Of a stretch of 64,000 bases of DNA, positions 20,481 through 32,467 are shown one piece after another. Position 1 is the stretch's first letter. Each line of letters opens with the position of its first letter. This DNA is from Okapia johnstoni (lineage: Eukaryota > Chordata > Mammalia > Artiodactyla > Giraffidae). Both the position numbers and the translations under genes were made by a program. The notes beneath the pieces were generated by a model. The model saw only the letters and a list, made by a program, of their open reading frames with translations. It did not search any database and was not told the DNA's origin. The DNA is taken from positions 20,682,001-20,746,000 of the forward strand of contig CM044314.1 in NCBI GenBank assembly GCA_024291935.2, written 5' to 3'.

Positions 20481-21546
20481 CTTCAGTTCAGTTCAGTTCA
20501 GTCGCTCAGTCGTGTCCGACTCTTTGTGACCCCATGGACTGCAGCACACCAGGCTTCCCTGTCCATCACCCACTCCTGGAGCTTGCTCAAACTCATGTCC
20601 ATTGAGTCGGTCATACCATCCAGTTGTCTCATCCTCTGTCATCCCCTTCTCCTGCCTTCAGTCTTTCCCAGCATTAGAGTCTTTTCAAATGAGTCAGTTC
20701 TTCGAATCAGGTGGCCGAAAGTATTGGAGCTTCAGCTTCAACATCAGTTCTTCCAATGAATATTCAGGACTGATTTCCTTTAGGATGGACTGGTTGGATC
20801 TCCTTGCAGTCCAAGGGACTCTCAAGAGTCTTCTCCAACACCACAGTTCAAAAGCATCAATTCTTCGGCACTCAGCTTTCTTTATGGTTCAACTCTCACA
20901 TCCATATGTGACCACTGGAAAAACCATAGCTTTGACTAGACAAACATTTACTGGCAAAGTAATGTCTCTGCTTTTTAATATGCTGTTTAGGTTGGTCATA
21001 GCTTTTCTTCCAAGGAGCAAACGTCTTTTAATTTCGTGGCTGCAGTCACCATCTGTAGTGATTTTGGAGCCCAAGAAAAGAAAGTCTCTCACTGTTTCCA
21101 TTGTTTCCCCATCTGTTTGCCATGAAGTGATGGGACCAGATGCCATGATCTTAGTTTTCTGAATGCTGAATTTTAAGCCAGGCTTTCCACTCTCTTCTTT
21201 CACTTTCATCAAGATGCTCTTTAGTTCTCCGCTTGCTGCCATAAGGGTGGTGTTATCTGCATATCTGAGGTTATTGGTGTTTCTCCTGGCAATCTTGATT
21301 CCAGCTTCTGCTTCATCCAGCCCAGCATTCCTTATGATGTACTCTGTATATAAGTTAAATAAGCAGGGTGACAATATACAGCCTTGACGTACTCCTTTCC
21401 CAATTTGGAACCAATCTGTTGTTTCATGTCCAGTACTAACTGTTGCTTCTTGACCTGCATACAGATTTCTCAGGAGGCAGGTCAGTTGGTCTGGTATTCC
21501 CATCTCTTGAAGAATTTTCCACAGTTTGTTGTGATCCACACAGTCA
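20481..21546 (-). mobile_element. BovB LINE fragment with reverse-transcriptase domain
   Basis: The minus strand holds an open frame of 216 codons (20889-21539) covering RTE-type reverse-transcriptase motifs: GVRQGCILSPCLFN, then RYADNT where the catalytic YADD box would be, then FLGSKITTDGDCSHEIKRR. The second catalytic aspartate has become asparagine, so this copy cannot be active even though its frame is open. The 3' end ends at TGAACTGAACTGAA repeats (20481). The 5' half is missing. Confidence 0.93.
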
Positions 21547-21959
21547 CAATATTAGTCACCCTAACATTAGGGTTATTTTAATGCTTCTTTTGATGTTTTC
21601 CTGTGGCTTCAGAAAATTTTGTATGTATTCTTTCCAGGAATTTTATTGAAATTTACAGATGCCTCTTCCCCTCAGAACAGCAGGTTTTGCAGGATCTAAG
21701 CTATCAACCAATTCTAAGTATCTTTTCTGACCCTACAATTAAAGGGAATTAAACTCTAGTGATATATTATGTGGCTGAGTCCCTGCAATACATTTGGACT
21801 TTTCTCTCCCTTCCCCTCTCCCTCCTTCTCTTACGTATTTTCATTTCTGTAAGTTGTCTTTCCAGTACATGAATAGCTCCCCACGTTGTAACTGTTGGCT
21901 GTATGTCGTGTCATGCTGTCAAAGAGGACAATATGAAAAGTTAATAATAAAAAGACTAT
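21547..21959. other. Gene-free stretch
   Basis: AT-rich, possibly old antisense L1 (AGGAATTTTATTGAAATTTACAG); nothing further recognised. Confidence 0.4.
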
Positions 21960-22113
21960 ATTGTTGTTGTTCAGTGGCCCATTTGCGTCCAATTCTTTGT
22001 GACCCCATGGACTGCAGCATGCCAGGCCTCCCTGTCCCTCACTATCTCCCGAAGTTTGCCCAAGTTCATGTTCATTGCATTGATGATGCCATTCACCCAT
22101 CTCATCTGAAATG
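21960..22113 (-). mobile_element. BovB 3' end fragment (antisense)
   Basis: TTGTTGTTCAGTGGCCCATT through GATGCCATTCACCCATCTCATC; reverse complement of the BovB 3' end. Confidence 0.88.
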
Positions 22114-22408
22114 AAAATCAAGTGAAATCAAATGAAAAATACTACACAGGGAAGAAATCTGACAAGACTCCACCTTAGTCAGGAGATAAGGTCATTACTA
22201 GTGATAAGCCATACTGATAGTATGTACTACTGGTATGTGGAGAGAATGGCACTTTACCTCTGTTGTCTTCCTTCCCAAATCCCATAATCTCTATCAGTTC
22301 ATGAGGAAACCACTCAAATCCCGAACGTGGGCCATTCTACAAAATAGGTGAACAACAAAACTGGCAAGTTCATCAAGAACAAGGAAAGTCTGAGAAACTG
22401 CCATAGCC

Positions 22409-22602
22409 AAGTGAAAGTCACTCAGTTGTGTCCGATTCTTTGTGACCCCATAGACTATATAGTCCATGGAATTCCCCAGGGCAGAACACTGGAGTGGGTA
22501 GCCTTTTCCTTCTCCAGGGGATCTCTTAACCCAGGGATCAAACCCAGGTCTCCTGCATTGCAGGCTGATTCTTTACCAGCTGAGCCACAAAGGAAGCCCA
22601 TA
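22409..22602 (-). mobile_element. Bov-tA SINE (antisense)
   Basis: AGTGAAAGTCACTCAGTTGT through AGCCACAAAGGAAGCCCA. Confidence 0.9.
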
Positions 22603-22906
22603 ACCAAGAGGAGCCTAAAGAGACATGACAACGAAATAGAACTTGGTATCTTAGAAGAATACTAGGACAGAAAAAAACATATTCAGTAAAAACTAAGGAA
22701 ATCTGAATAAAGTATGGACTTCAGTCAATAATAATGTGTAAACACTCATTTATTAATTATTGTAGATGTGCCACACTAATACAAAATGTTAACAGAAGAA
22801 ACTGCGTTGTCAAGTATGCGCAAGCTGTATTATTGTTGGGATTTTTCTGTAAATCTAAAACTGTTCTAAAATTTCCTCTAAAAAAATTACTGAAACAGTA
22901 ATCACA

Positions 22907-22992
22907 GGGACTTCCCTGGTGGTCCAGTGGTTAAGAACCTGCCTTGCAGTGCAGGGTACACGGGTTCAATCTGTGGTCCAGGAAGAGACCAC
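22907..22992 (+). mobile_element. CHR SINE head fragment
   Basis: GGGACTTCCCTGGTGGTCCA, the CHR tRNA-like head, truncated after GGTCCAGGAAGAGACC. Confidence 0.8.
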
Positions 22993-24310
22993 ATGCTATC
23001 TACAGATGTCTGTTGGATCTAACTGTGTTTTAGTGTTGTTCTAGTCTTTTATTTCCTGGCTTTTCTTTTGCCTAGTTGTTCTATTATTGAAAGTGGGACA
23101 TGATGTCTTCAACTTTTGTTGTTGAATTATGTATTTCTCCTTTCAGTTAAGTCTGGTTTTGTTTCATTGTATTTTAGAACTCTATTGTTAAGTGAATATG
23201 TGTGTATAATTATTTTTCTTATTGGCTTGTCCTATTTATTTCCTTGAATACCTCTATAAAGTGTCATTTGTTTCCAGTAACAATTTTTGTCTTAAAGTCC
23301 ATGTTGACTCATACCAGTATAACCACTTGACTCTCTTGGTTACTATTTGCATTCTGTATCTTTTCTCATCTTTTAACTTTCTAAAGAGAGTCTCTTGTAT
23401 ACAGCTTATAATTGGATCATGTTTTTGGGAAAATCCATTCTGTCAATTTCTCTCTTTTGAGTGGAATGTCTAATTCATTAGCATTTGTTGTAATGATTTC
23501 TGAAGTAGGATTTATGTCTACCAATTGATATTTATTTTCCATGTCTTTTTCATTTCTCTATTCCTCTATTACCAGCTTCTTTTGTATTAAGTAGATGTTT
23601 TCTAGTGTCTTCTGTTTCAATTCTCTTGTCATTTTGTTTACGATATTTAACAAGATTTTTTTTAATGTTTCTCTGGGTAGTAAAATTTGCATCTTAACTT
23701 AAAACAATCTAACATTTTGTTTTTGTTTTACCTTGCATGTGACTTGCAGGATCTTAGTTCCCCAACCAGGGATCAAACCTGTGCCCTTGGCAATGAAAGT
23801 GTGGAGTCCTAACCATTGGATAGTGAGGGAATTCCCAACAATCAATAGTTTTAATTAATACTGAATTCCAGTCGCATGGAGAAACTTTGTTCCTATATAG
23901 CTCTGTTCCTTCCCCTCTCCTTTATGGTGTTATTATTATACAAATCAATCTTTATACATAGTGTGACCATCAACACAGATTCATAATTATTACTTTATGC
24001 ACTTGTCTTTTAAATCAAATAGGAAAAATAGAAGTACACAGAGCATATATATTTACGTTGTCATTTGCACTTACTTATGTAGCTATCTTTACTGGTGCCA
24101 TGTCAATTCAAGTTACTCTCAAGAGTCCTTTTATTTCAGCCCAAAGAACTCCTTTTAGAATTTGTTGTGGGGCAGATCTTAATTCCTCCCTCGTTTGTGA
24201 AGTATAGTTATGCCAAGTGTAGAATTCTTGGTTGATAGTTTTTATTTTCAGCACTTTCAGTGTCATTCCGCTACCTTCTGGCCATCCTGGTGTCTAGGGA
24301 GAAATTAGCA
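22993..24310 (-). mobile_element. Old antisense L1 with a CHR insertion
   Basis: Antisense L1 words such as CTTTTATTTCCTGGC, GTCCATGTTGACTCATACCAG-like text and CATTCCGCTACCTTCTGGCC. Open frames here are short and without support. A CHR SINE interrupts it at 23731-23836. Confidence 0.6.
23731..23836 (-). mobile_element. CHR SINE (antisense)
   Basis: TTGCAGGATCTTAGTTCCCC through TAGTGAGGGAATTCCC. Confidence 0.85.
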
Positions 24311-24317
24311 CTTAATC

Positions 24318-24395
24318 CCACGGACAGAGGAGTCTGGCGGGCTACAGTCCATAGGGTGGCAAAGAGTTGGGCACGACTGAATCGACACCATGAAC
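24318..24395 (+). mobile_element. Bov-tA 3' fragment
   Basis: CCCACGGACAGAGGAGTCTG through GGGCACGACTGAATCGACAC. Confidence 0.8.
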
Positions 24396-24639
24396 ACACA
24401 TGAGGATCTCTTGTAAGTAGTGAGCCACTCCTCTCCTGCTGCTTTCTAGAGTCTCTTTTTCTTTGGCTTTCAGAATTTAACAGTGATCTCTCTCTCAGGA
24501 GATAGAAAGTCTCTTTTAGTCATAGGGAGCTTCGTGGGAGCTTAGGCTATTCTGTGTACTCACTTTCTGAGACAACTTTCGAGCCCATTGTCTTGGATAG
24601 GGTTGGGGGAAACACATGAGAAACAGAATATAAACTCTT

Positions 24640-25000
24640 GACTAGTTACTCAAAATGTGGTTTGCAAGCCAGCAGCACTGTCTACCCCTGGGAGCTTGCT
24701 GCGAGGTAGATGCCCAGCAGCACCCTAGACCTACTGAATCAGACTCTGTATTTTTAATAAGGTCTCAAGATGACTCAGTGGTAAAGAATCTGCCTGACAA
24801 TGCAGGAGTTGCATGTTCGATCCCTAGGTCATGAAAATCCCCTGGAGAAGGAAATGGCAACCCGCTTAAGTATTCTTGCCTGGGAAATTGCATGGACAGA
24901 GGAGGCTGGTGGGCTGCATTCCATGGGATCGCAAAGAGTCGGACATGACTGAGAAACTGAGCAAGATGACTCAAGTGCACTCTATAAATTCCTTTTTGTG
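24640..25000 (+). mobile_element. MER5-like DNA transposon relic with a Bov-tA inside
   Basis: GTTACTCAAAATGTGGTTTG, CCTAGACCTACTGAATCAGA and TTTTTAATAAGGTCTCAAG follow the order of the MER5A hAT-type non-autonomous family. Confidence 0.6.
24779..24963 (+). mobile_element. Bov-tA SINE inside the MER5-like relic
   Basis: GTGGTAAAGAATCTGCCTGA through CGGACATGACTGAGAAACTGAG; flanked by CAAGATGACTCA on both sides. Confidence 0.9.
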
Positions 25001-25209
25001 AAGAGGAGAAATACCTACTCCAGTGCCTGCATGCAGTTCCCTCAGCTGGATGAGGTGGCTGCTCTCATACATGACCTTTTGAGGGTTAAACACAAAGCAG
25101 CTAATGCTTTAAGATACTATGGGTAATCTTCCAGTTCCCCTCCATAGCTGCTTATCTCAGAAAATTCAGTATTTTCTCAAGTACTAAAGTGAATCAGTGG
25201 CTCTCTACC

Positions 25210-25445
25210 ACTTTTTAATTTATTTATTTTTGGCTGTGCTGGGTCTTTGTTGCTGTGCACAGGCTTTCAGTGAGCAGGGGCTTCTCTTGTTGCAGAACAT
25301 GGGCTCTAGATCTCTCGGGCTTCAGTAGTTGTGGCACACGGGCTCAGCTGCCTCAAGGCATGTGGAATCTTCCCAAACCAGGGGTCAAACCCGTGTCCCC
25401 TGCATTGGCAGGCAGATTCTTAACACTGGACCAATAGGGAAGTCC
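25210..25445 (-). mobile_element. CHR-2 SINE (antisense)
   Basis: TTTTAATTTATTTATTTTTGGC-type T-rich start, then GGGTCTTTGTTGCTG, GGGCTTCAGTAGTTGTGGCA and CAATAGGGAAGTCC. Confidence 0.85.
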
Positions 25446-26046
25446 TTTCCACCACTCTTAGCATCATCAAGCAGTAAGTCAATAAAGCTCTATGAGTGCC
25501 CATGGTGTGCGCTTCTAGGGAGAGGGCCATGGACCAAGGCTCCAACTTAGGGAAGCTGCAGTTGCTCTTGGAATATTAACATGTAGAGGCCTAGCGCAGG
25601 GGATAAAATCGAAGTGGTTGCAGTGGGTTTTTCAAAGTGCTCCTCATCAGCTGAAGACCCACAACAACTGCTGAGTGTTTTTCTCTTCAAATGAGATACT
25701 GCTAGTACCCGCTGAAGAGGGTTGCTCCAATGGTTTAATGAGAGTGTAATAAGTCATTACGTCCTCAATAAATGTTCATCATCATTAAGTCATTACAAGG
25801 ATAGTGGGTTTTACCAGCAGTGGTGTGAGGATTACATATGAAGATACCTAGATTCAGAGAAGTTAAATCATAAGGTATTCAGGGACCCAGAATGTTGCAT
25901 ATAATAAGTGCTGGGGCATGAATTTGACTCCAAATCTTCTAAATCTTTGTGTGTGTGTGTGGTTTTTTTTTTGTCTTTGTTAATTAAATTATTCCCCAGG
26001 ACAAGAACAAAGATCATCCCCTGACAAAACTTAGGAACTATGTATG
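25446..26046. other. Gene-free stretch
   Basis: Nothing recognised apart from a short GT/T run near 25950-25975. Confidence 0.4.
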
Positions 26047-26195
26047 TGTGCTAAGGTGCTTCAGCTGTGTCCAGCTCTTTGCAATGGACTATAGCCCGCC
26101 AGGCTCCTCTGTCCATGGGATTCTCCAGGCAAGAAGACTGGAGTGGGTTGCCGTGCTCTCCTCCAGGGGATCTTCCCAACCCAGGGATCAATCCC
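26047..26195 (-). mobile_element. Bov-tA SINE (antisense, truncated)
   Basis: GTGCTAAGGTGCTTCAGCTG through CCCAACCCAGGGATCAA. The sequence to 27200 beyond it shows no gene: an 82-codon frame at 26514-26762 has no recognisable domain. Confidence 0.88.
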
Positions 26196-27200
26196 TTGTT
26201 GTACAGAACTTTACAGAACAGAGAACAACACCTTAGCTGAAGCCTGCCTGCTGACCTGCAAAGTGTGTCCTAAGTGGACTCAACAAAGAAAAGTATATCA
26301 GGCAGGGAAGGAAAAGTACCCATCTGAATAAAACTTCAGCTGCCATCAGGGCAAGTCTTGTGATGGTCACAGATTGAAGGCTCTGTTTTTGGAAGGTTCG
26401 AGTACAGCACAGGGGTTCCATGTGTCTTTATGGTTACACCCCAGGCTGAGATGCTATTTGGTTAATGTAACTCAAATTCCTGGCCAGCCAAACTCTGGCA
26501 GCAAAGTCCCAAATTGAAGATCAAGTTCCTCTGGAAGACATTCTTATTTGGTGCTGAAGTGGTAAATGCCCCAAAGCCAGTCTTCCACTTTGTCTGGAAT
26601 TTTGGTAGCTTCATTTGTAAAGCCCACAGGGTCCCACCAGCCCCACTGAAAGGCATAGCAGCACCTTCGCCCAAATCTACTAAATCTTTTAATCCCAGAT
26701 TTCTTTGTGGTTCTTTGTGCTACAAATCAGCTCCATCCTGTGCTGTCTCTTCCCTTAATTAGCCTGAGCACAGCTAAGTGCCCTGTAGTCATTTTTAATG
26801 AGTTAATCAAGGAAGACCTGAATCCTTTGCTTAGCCTAGAACTGACAAGGCTAGAAGCCCCTGGAGTGCCCCCAGGATATCACTCATAATCCTTGGTCTG
26901 CTCAGGCTGCTCTTTCTTCCCTGTGAGCTCTGAATTAGGGAAATTTCAGGCATAAAGTAAGAGCATTAATTCATTGGTCCTCATATTTTTGAAGAAAATA
27001 AAATAGCTAATGTTTAATAAGCACGTTAACACATGCCAGAACCTACTGAAAGGCACTTTATATGAAAACCCAGTGAGGTAGCAAATTTAGCTACTTCTGT
27101 TGTTCACATAAGAAAAATGAAATTTAGAGAATTTTTCTAAGTCTTTCCATTTCAGGGAGCTAGGGAAGGGAGGAGCCAGATTCACAACAAAATCTATCTG

Positions 27201-27408
27201 ACCTTCCCTGGTGGCTCAGAGGGTAAAGAATCTCCCTGCAGTGCAGGAGCTTCAGCTGGATCCCTGGGTTGGGAAGATCCCCTGAAGAAGAAAATGGCCA
27301 CCCACTCCAGTATTCTTGCCTGGAGAATCCCATGGACAGAGGAGCCTGGTGGGCTACAGTCTATGGGGTCACAAAGAGTCAGACATGACCAAGCGACTAA
27401 CACTAATG
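27201..27408 (+). mobile_element. Bov-tA SINE
   Basis: ACCTTCCCTGGTGGCTCAGA through GACATGACCAAGCGACTAAC. Confidence 0.92.
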
Positions 27409-27504
27409 TCACAGGGATTGGAAGGACAGGGAGATCAGCGGGGTGGGCAAGAGGGGGAGAGAGACAAAATGAAAGTTGATGGAGTTCAGTTTGGTTTTTT
27501 TAGT

Positions 27505-27690
27505 TATTATTATTTTAAAAATATTTATTTGGTTGGGCTGGGTCTTAGTTGTGGCATGCAGGATCTCTAGTTGAAGCATGTGAAATCTTATTGTGGCATG
27601 TGGGATCTAGTTCCCTGACCAAGGACCAAACTCAGGTTCCCTGCATTGAGAACTATGAATCTTAGCCAATCGACCACCAGGGGAGTCCCA
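27505..27690 (-). mobile_element. CHR SINE (antisense)
   Basis: GGTTGGGCTGGGTCTTAGTT through CGACCACCAGGGGAGTCCC. Confidence 0.85.
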
Positions 27691-28099
27691 TGGAGTTCAT
27701 TTTAGCCAAGTGTGGCCCTGAGGGTCTGAATTGTGAAGACATTCATGAATGGACTCTTTTTGACTCCCTTTCAATCACCCTCAATCTTCATCTCCCTTTC
27801 ACACAAAATCTTTTTTTTTCCCCTTCTCTATTTCCATCTATTGCTGTTATGCTTAAAAAAAAAAAAATTGGCATGATTCTTGAAATACTAACCTCAAATA
27901 ATCAACAAGTATTCACAACTATGTTACAAAGTCACCATTTCCTATGGGAAAACATTAATTTATGAGTGATGAGTGTCTGATACACTTCAATTGAATAATA
28001 AATAAACATAATCTGGGATAGACCAACTTGTCAAATGTCTTTGGAGGTAAAGATAAACTTCCTTAAATTTTTTTTTTTTAATTTTTTCCCTGTTATTCT

Positions 28100-28345
28100 C
28101 TAACGCTGCAGTTCACAGTGTTTTTTGGCACAACTGGTTTTGTGGAAGACAGTTTTTCCATAGACAAGTGTGGGGGTGAAGGGGGTGGGGTGGGGTGGGG
28201 GAAGGAGGTTGGGTAGGGTTTCCAGATTATTCAAGTGCATTACATTTATTGTGAACTTAATTTCTATTGTTATCACATCAGCTCCACCTCAGATCATCAG
28301 GCCTTAGATCTGGGGGGTTGGGGGCCTCTGCTCTAAAGGAATCTG
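28100..28345. mobile_element. Old DNA-transposon-like (MER-type) relic
   Basis: TTTTGTGGAAGACAGTTTTTCC, TTCAAGTGCATTACATTTATTG and GATCATCAGGCCTTAGAT followed by GGGGCCTCTGCTCTA resemble a common mammalian medium-reiterated family whose name I cannot fix. Confidence 0.45.
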
Positions 28346-28659
28346 ATGCTTTGGCCTTCTCCCATGAGGAACTGGAAGCTTCTTGAAGACACAGAGGAAT
28401 ACTATTTGTCTTGTTCATAAATTATCTTTAGGATCTTGCCCATTATTTGGTATCTCATAGGTGCAGAGGGACTGCATAGCAATTAAGGGCACAGACTCTT
28501 AATATAATGTGAGCCACTTTTAAATTTTACAATAACCACATTAAAAAGGTAAGAAGAAAGGGGTGATATTGATTTTACTAACACGTTTTATTTTGCCCAG
28601 TATGTCAAAAATGTTGTTTTGACTGTGTGATGCATATAAAAATCACTGAGCTGATGAAA

Positions 28660-29160
28660 CAAAGTTATTTTAAGGCAGGACAAGAAAAATTGAACCTAAA
28701 ATTTTATCAGCTGTTTGAGTCACTCTTCCCTCCCCTTCGTATGCATTGTGCATCTGCACTCTACACAGACTAGATCTCCTTAGAAGATCTAGAAGACATA
28801 GGAATGCCTGCTCACCAACAAAAAAATTAACTAACGAAAAACCCCACCAATTTTCTGTCAGTGCCAGCAAGGTAACTCCTTAGGAGATAACATTCCTTTC
28901 CCAATTCTGTAAGGAGTCACGATGACTCACTACTTGCCTTGTTAGATTATGTAAACTATCAATATACGTATAACCCTTTGTCTCAAAAGCTTATATACCT
29001 GTGGTTTGACCTCTAACGGATCTTTGAGCTCTAATGGGTGGAACAGTCCTCAGTGCTTTCTGAAAGACTGTCTCCTGGGTTGTAATCCTCACATTGGCTT
29101 GAATAAAATTTTCCACTTATTTCTTAGATTGGCTATTGAGTATTTTTTTCTTGGACAGAG
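28660..29160 (+). mobile_element. Relic class I-type retroviral LTR
   Basis: TATA-like TATATA at 28992, AATAAAA at 29103 after CATTGGCTTG, then a T-rich U5-like end. The order fits a gammaretrovirus-type solo LTR. Boundaries and target duplications were not found. Confidence 0.5.
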
Positions 29161-29210
29161 CTGTTTCACATCGCGTGTTTTGTGCTAAGTGTCCAAAATG
29201 CAGTATTCGG

Positions 29211-29330
29211 GGGCTTCCCTGGAGGTCCAGTAGTTAAGACTCCAAGCTTCCACTGCAGGAAGCATGGGTTCAATCTCTGGTTGGGAAATTAAGATTCTGC
29301 ATGCCACACCATGGGGCAAAAAAAGAAAAA
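29211..29330 (+). mobile_element. CHR SINE
   Basis: GGGGCTTCCCTGGAGGTCCA head, CCATGGGGCA end and an A-rich tail. Confidence 0.82.
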
Positions 29331-30690
29331 AACAAAACCAAAAACAACAAGCAAACAAAACAACCCCACAATTCAGTGTATGTTTTACAGTCACAGTACA
29401 TCTCAGTTTGGACTTGCCACATTCAGGTGCCCAATAGCACATGTGGCTCAGCCACTGTATTGGTTATAAACACCCTCAGAGCATGTTTCAGAGGAGGAAA
29501 AAGGGCAGCAGTTTACCGTCCAAACTGCCTTGGATTCCAGAACTGTGCCTTTAAAGGGATTTTTGGGCTTGGCCTCCACTCTTGAAGAAATGGGGATGAG
29601 AGCAGTTATGGGGACCAATTAATACAAGGGCAGGGCTTGGCCCAGAGCAGAGATCCAGATCCTTTGAGCTTTGGATGCGTCCTTTTGTGGCACTGAACCA
29701 TTGGTCACCTCATTTCTGCTTTGATGCACACTTTCCCATAGTAACATTTGAGTTTCTCCCATTTTAAAGTGTTTCTCCAAAAATCCATGTCCACACATGT
29801 ATAGAGCTCCCTCTGCTCCCCTGCAAATTCTCCAGGGTTTTCCCACTCCTGCACCTCCTGTTCATCTCTCTCCTCCTTGCTCAGAGCTTGACACTCACCA
29901 TCCCCAACAAGGGCAGTTGTCTTCTCAAACTTAGGAACAGGAAATGAAGTGAGAGGTTCAAGTGTTAAAGAGGTGGTGGTGGATGTTGGGCATTCTGTGG
30001 GAAAGAGTGGTATGGAGTCATGTTGGGTTGTTGTGGGGTCATTTGGGGTCTTTTGGGGGTGGTTGTGGGATCTTGTGGGGCTGAGGGGGAGTCTTTTGGG
30101 GTCTTATGGGGCTGTGTGGAGGTGGGGAAGTACAACTGCTTGGAGCTGATGTAGCTGTTCCCTGGTGAAGGAGTGGCAACTATCACAGCCATAAGGTGGT
30201 TCCTTCTGCCCGAGGTGGACCCTCTGATGCTAAACTTTTTCAAACAGAGTACATCCTTCATGGACACACAGCTGTAAAGATCATTTCTAACCAGAACTGG
30301 TGCAGATGGAGAGCCTTTCAGGATTGGAAGCATTCTGGGTTTTCAGTCTGCTACCCCTCTCTGCAGGAGCAAGATGGGCCAGCAGAACCATCCTCAGAGC
30401 GGAATAGAAGGCCAGTGCCCATGAATTTCTGAGCTTCATGGAATGCAGAGCAGAAAGCAGGTTTCTGAGATGGAATTCTCCATGGGAGACCATTAGGAAA
30501 GCTTCATATGGCATTTTGAGGTTGTCTTTTTGACAGTTTTCAACAATACTTTCCACTCTACTTCTCAACACTTGGATCTTTCCAAGTTTGCTCTTGCTAT
30601 TTAAATCTTTCAGCTCAGGACAGACTTTGGTGGAAATAATTTCTTTTTTTTCTGAGGCAATCCCAAATTAATTGAACAAGTTGCAAATTA
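29331..30690. other. Gene-free stretch with a G/T-rich tract
   Basis: No repeat family or exon recognised over most of it. Short frames on both strands have no domain signature. Confidence 0.45.
30018..30130 (+). repeat. Degenerate G/T-rich tandem tract
   Basis: Repeated TTTTGGGGTC and TTGTGGGG words give many runs of three to five G, so the + strand is a candidate G-quadruplex former. Confidence 0.7.
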
Positions 30691-30961
30691 ATCCAGCCAG
30701 AAGCAAAACAAAACAAATCAAAACTATGGAGCTTGAAAGAAAACACTGGATACTGGTCAAAAGGTGATCAAAAACCTTTGGTATGGATCATAACACACTG
30801 TGGAAAACTCTTAAAAAGATGGGAATACCAGCCTCCTGAGAAACCTTATGTAGGTCAAGAAGTAACAGTCAGAACTGGACATGGAACAATGGACTGGTTC
30901 AAAATTGGGAAAGGAATATTTGAAGGCTATATATTGTCACTCTGCTTATTTATCATATTTT

Positions 30962-31173
30962 CAGAGTGAAAGTGTTAGTTGCTCAGTCATGCCGACTCTT
31001 TGCAACCCCATGGACTGTAGCCCACCAGGCTCCTCTGTCCTTGGAATTCTACAAGCAATAATACTGGAGTGGGTAGCCATCCCCATCTCCAGAGGATCTT
31101 CCCAACCTAGGGATCGAACTGCATCTCCTGCATAGGTAGGAGGATTTTTAACAGAGTCCCCTGGGAAGCTCAT
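30962..31173 (-). mobile_element. Bov-tA SINE (antisense) in BovB
   Basis: AGTGAAAGTGTTAGTTGCTC through CCCCTGGGAAGCTC. Confidence 0.9.
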
Positions 31174-31616
31174 CATGGGAAATGCTGGGCTAGATGAATC
31201 ACAAGCTGGAATCAAGACTGCTGGGAGAAATATGAACAACTTTAAATATGAAGATGATACCATTATAATGCATAAAGTGAAGAAGAACTTAACTTCTTGA
31301 TAAAGGTGAAAGAGGATAGTGAAAAAGCTGGCTTAAAACTCAGCATTCATAAAACTAAGATCATGGAGTCTGGTTGCATCACTTCATGGCAAGTAGAAGG
31401 GGAAAAGTGGAAACAGTGACAGATATTCTTTTATTGGGCTCCCAAATAACTGCAGATGGTGACTGTAGCCATGAAATTAAAAGATGCTTGCTCCTTGGAA
31501 GGAAAACTATGACAAACCTAGACAGTACATCGAAAAGCAGAGACATCACTTTGCCGACAAAGGTCTGTCTAGTCAAAACTATGGTTTTTCCATAGTCATG
31601 TATGGATGTGAACTGG

Positions 31617-31826
31617 TGCTTCCCAGGTGGCACAGTGTAAAGAATCTGCCTGTCAAGGCAGGTTATGCAAGAGACAGAGATTTCTGAGTCAGGAAGATCC
31701 CCTGGAGTAGGAAATGGCAACCCACTCCAGTATTCTTGCCTGGGAAATTCCATGGACAGAGGAACCTGACAGGCTACAATCCATAGCATCACAAAGAGTT
31801 GGACATGACTGAGTACACATCCACCC
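31617..31826 (+). mobile_element. Bov-tA SINE in BovB
   Basis: GTGCTTCCCAGGTGGCACAG through GTTGGACATGACTGAGTACAC. Confidence 0.9.
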
Positions 31827-32467
31827 ACATGGATGTGAGACTTTGGCCACAAAGAAAGCTGAGTGCCAAAGAGTTGATGCTTTCTAACTGCTGCAGAACA
31901 CTCATAAGAATCCCTTGGACTGCAAGGAGATCAAACCTGTCAATCCTGAAGGAAATCAACCCTGAATATTCATTGCAAGGACTGATGCTGAAACTGAAGC
32001 TACAGTACTTTGGCCACCTGATGTGAAGAGGTGGAAAAGACCCTGATTCTGAGAAAGACTGAGGGCAGGAGAAGAGGGGGCAGCAGAGGTTGAGGTGGTT
32101 ATAAATAGCATCAGCAACTCAATTGACATGTGTTTGAGCAAAATCCTGGAGATAGTAAAGGACAGGGAAGCCTGGTGTGCTGCAGTCCAAGGGGTTGCAA
32201 AGAGTAGGATGCAACTGAGTGACTGAACAACTGCAACAATAAAACGTGATCATATCTAGTGCCCCACCCTGCTTGTGAATCACCACAATGAGATAAGCCA
32301 AAGGTCATGCAGCTTCCCACCCCTTTCTCTCTTGGTACCTGCACCTTGGGGCCAGTTTGCAGCTTATTTCCTTTCTATTTTCGTAGAATGAATATAATTA
32401 TACTAAAATTCCCTTGCGATTAGCTCAGTCCATTGGAATTCAAGAAAAGTGGGCCCTGATATACAGC

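Larger units (their letters stand above)
30750..32240 (+). mobile_element. BovB LINE fragment carrying two Bov-tA insertions
   Basis: Plus-strand BovB reverse-transcriptase remnants. Before the first SINE: GQEVTVRTGHGTMDWFKIGK. After it: YEDDT in the catalytic box position and GLKLSIHKTKIM. Then LLLGSQITADGDCSHEIKR, with the 3' end at 32210-32235 (ATGCAACTGAGTGACTGAAC). Frames are broken by insertions and stops. Confidence 0.9.

Noticed and set aside
26514..26762. 82-codon frame in the intergenic region
   Set aside because: No recognisable motif, weak start context and no neighbouring exon; indistinguishable from chance.
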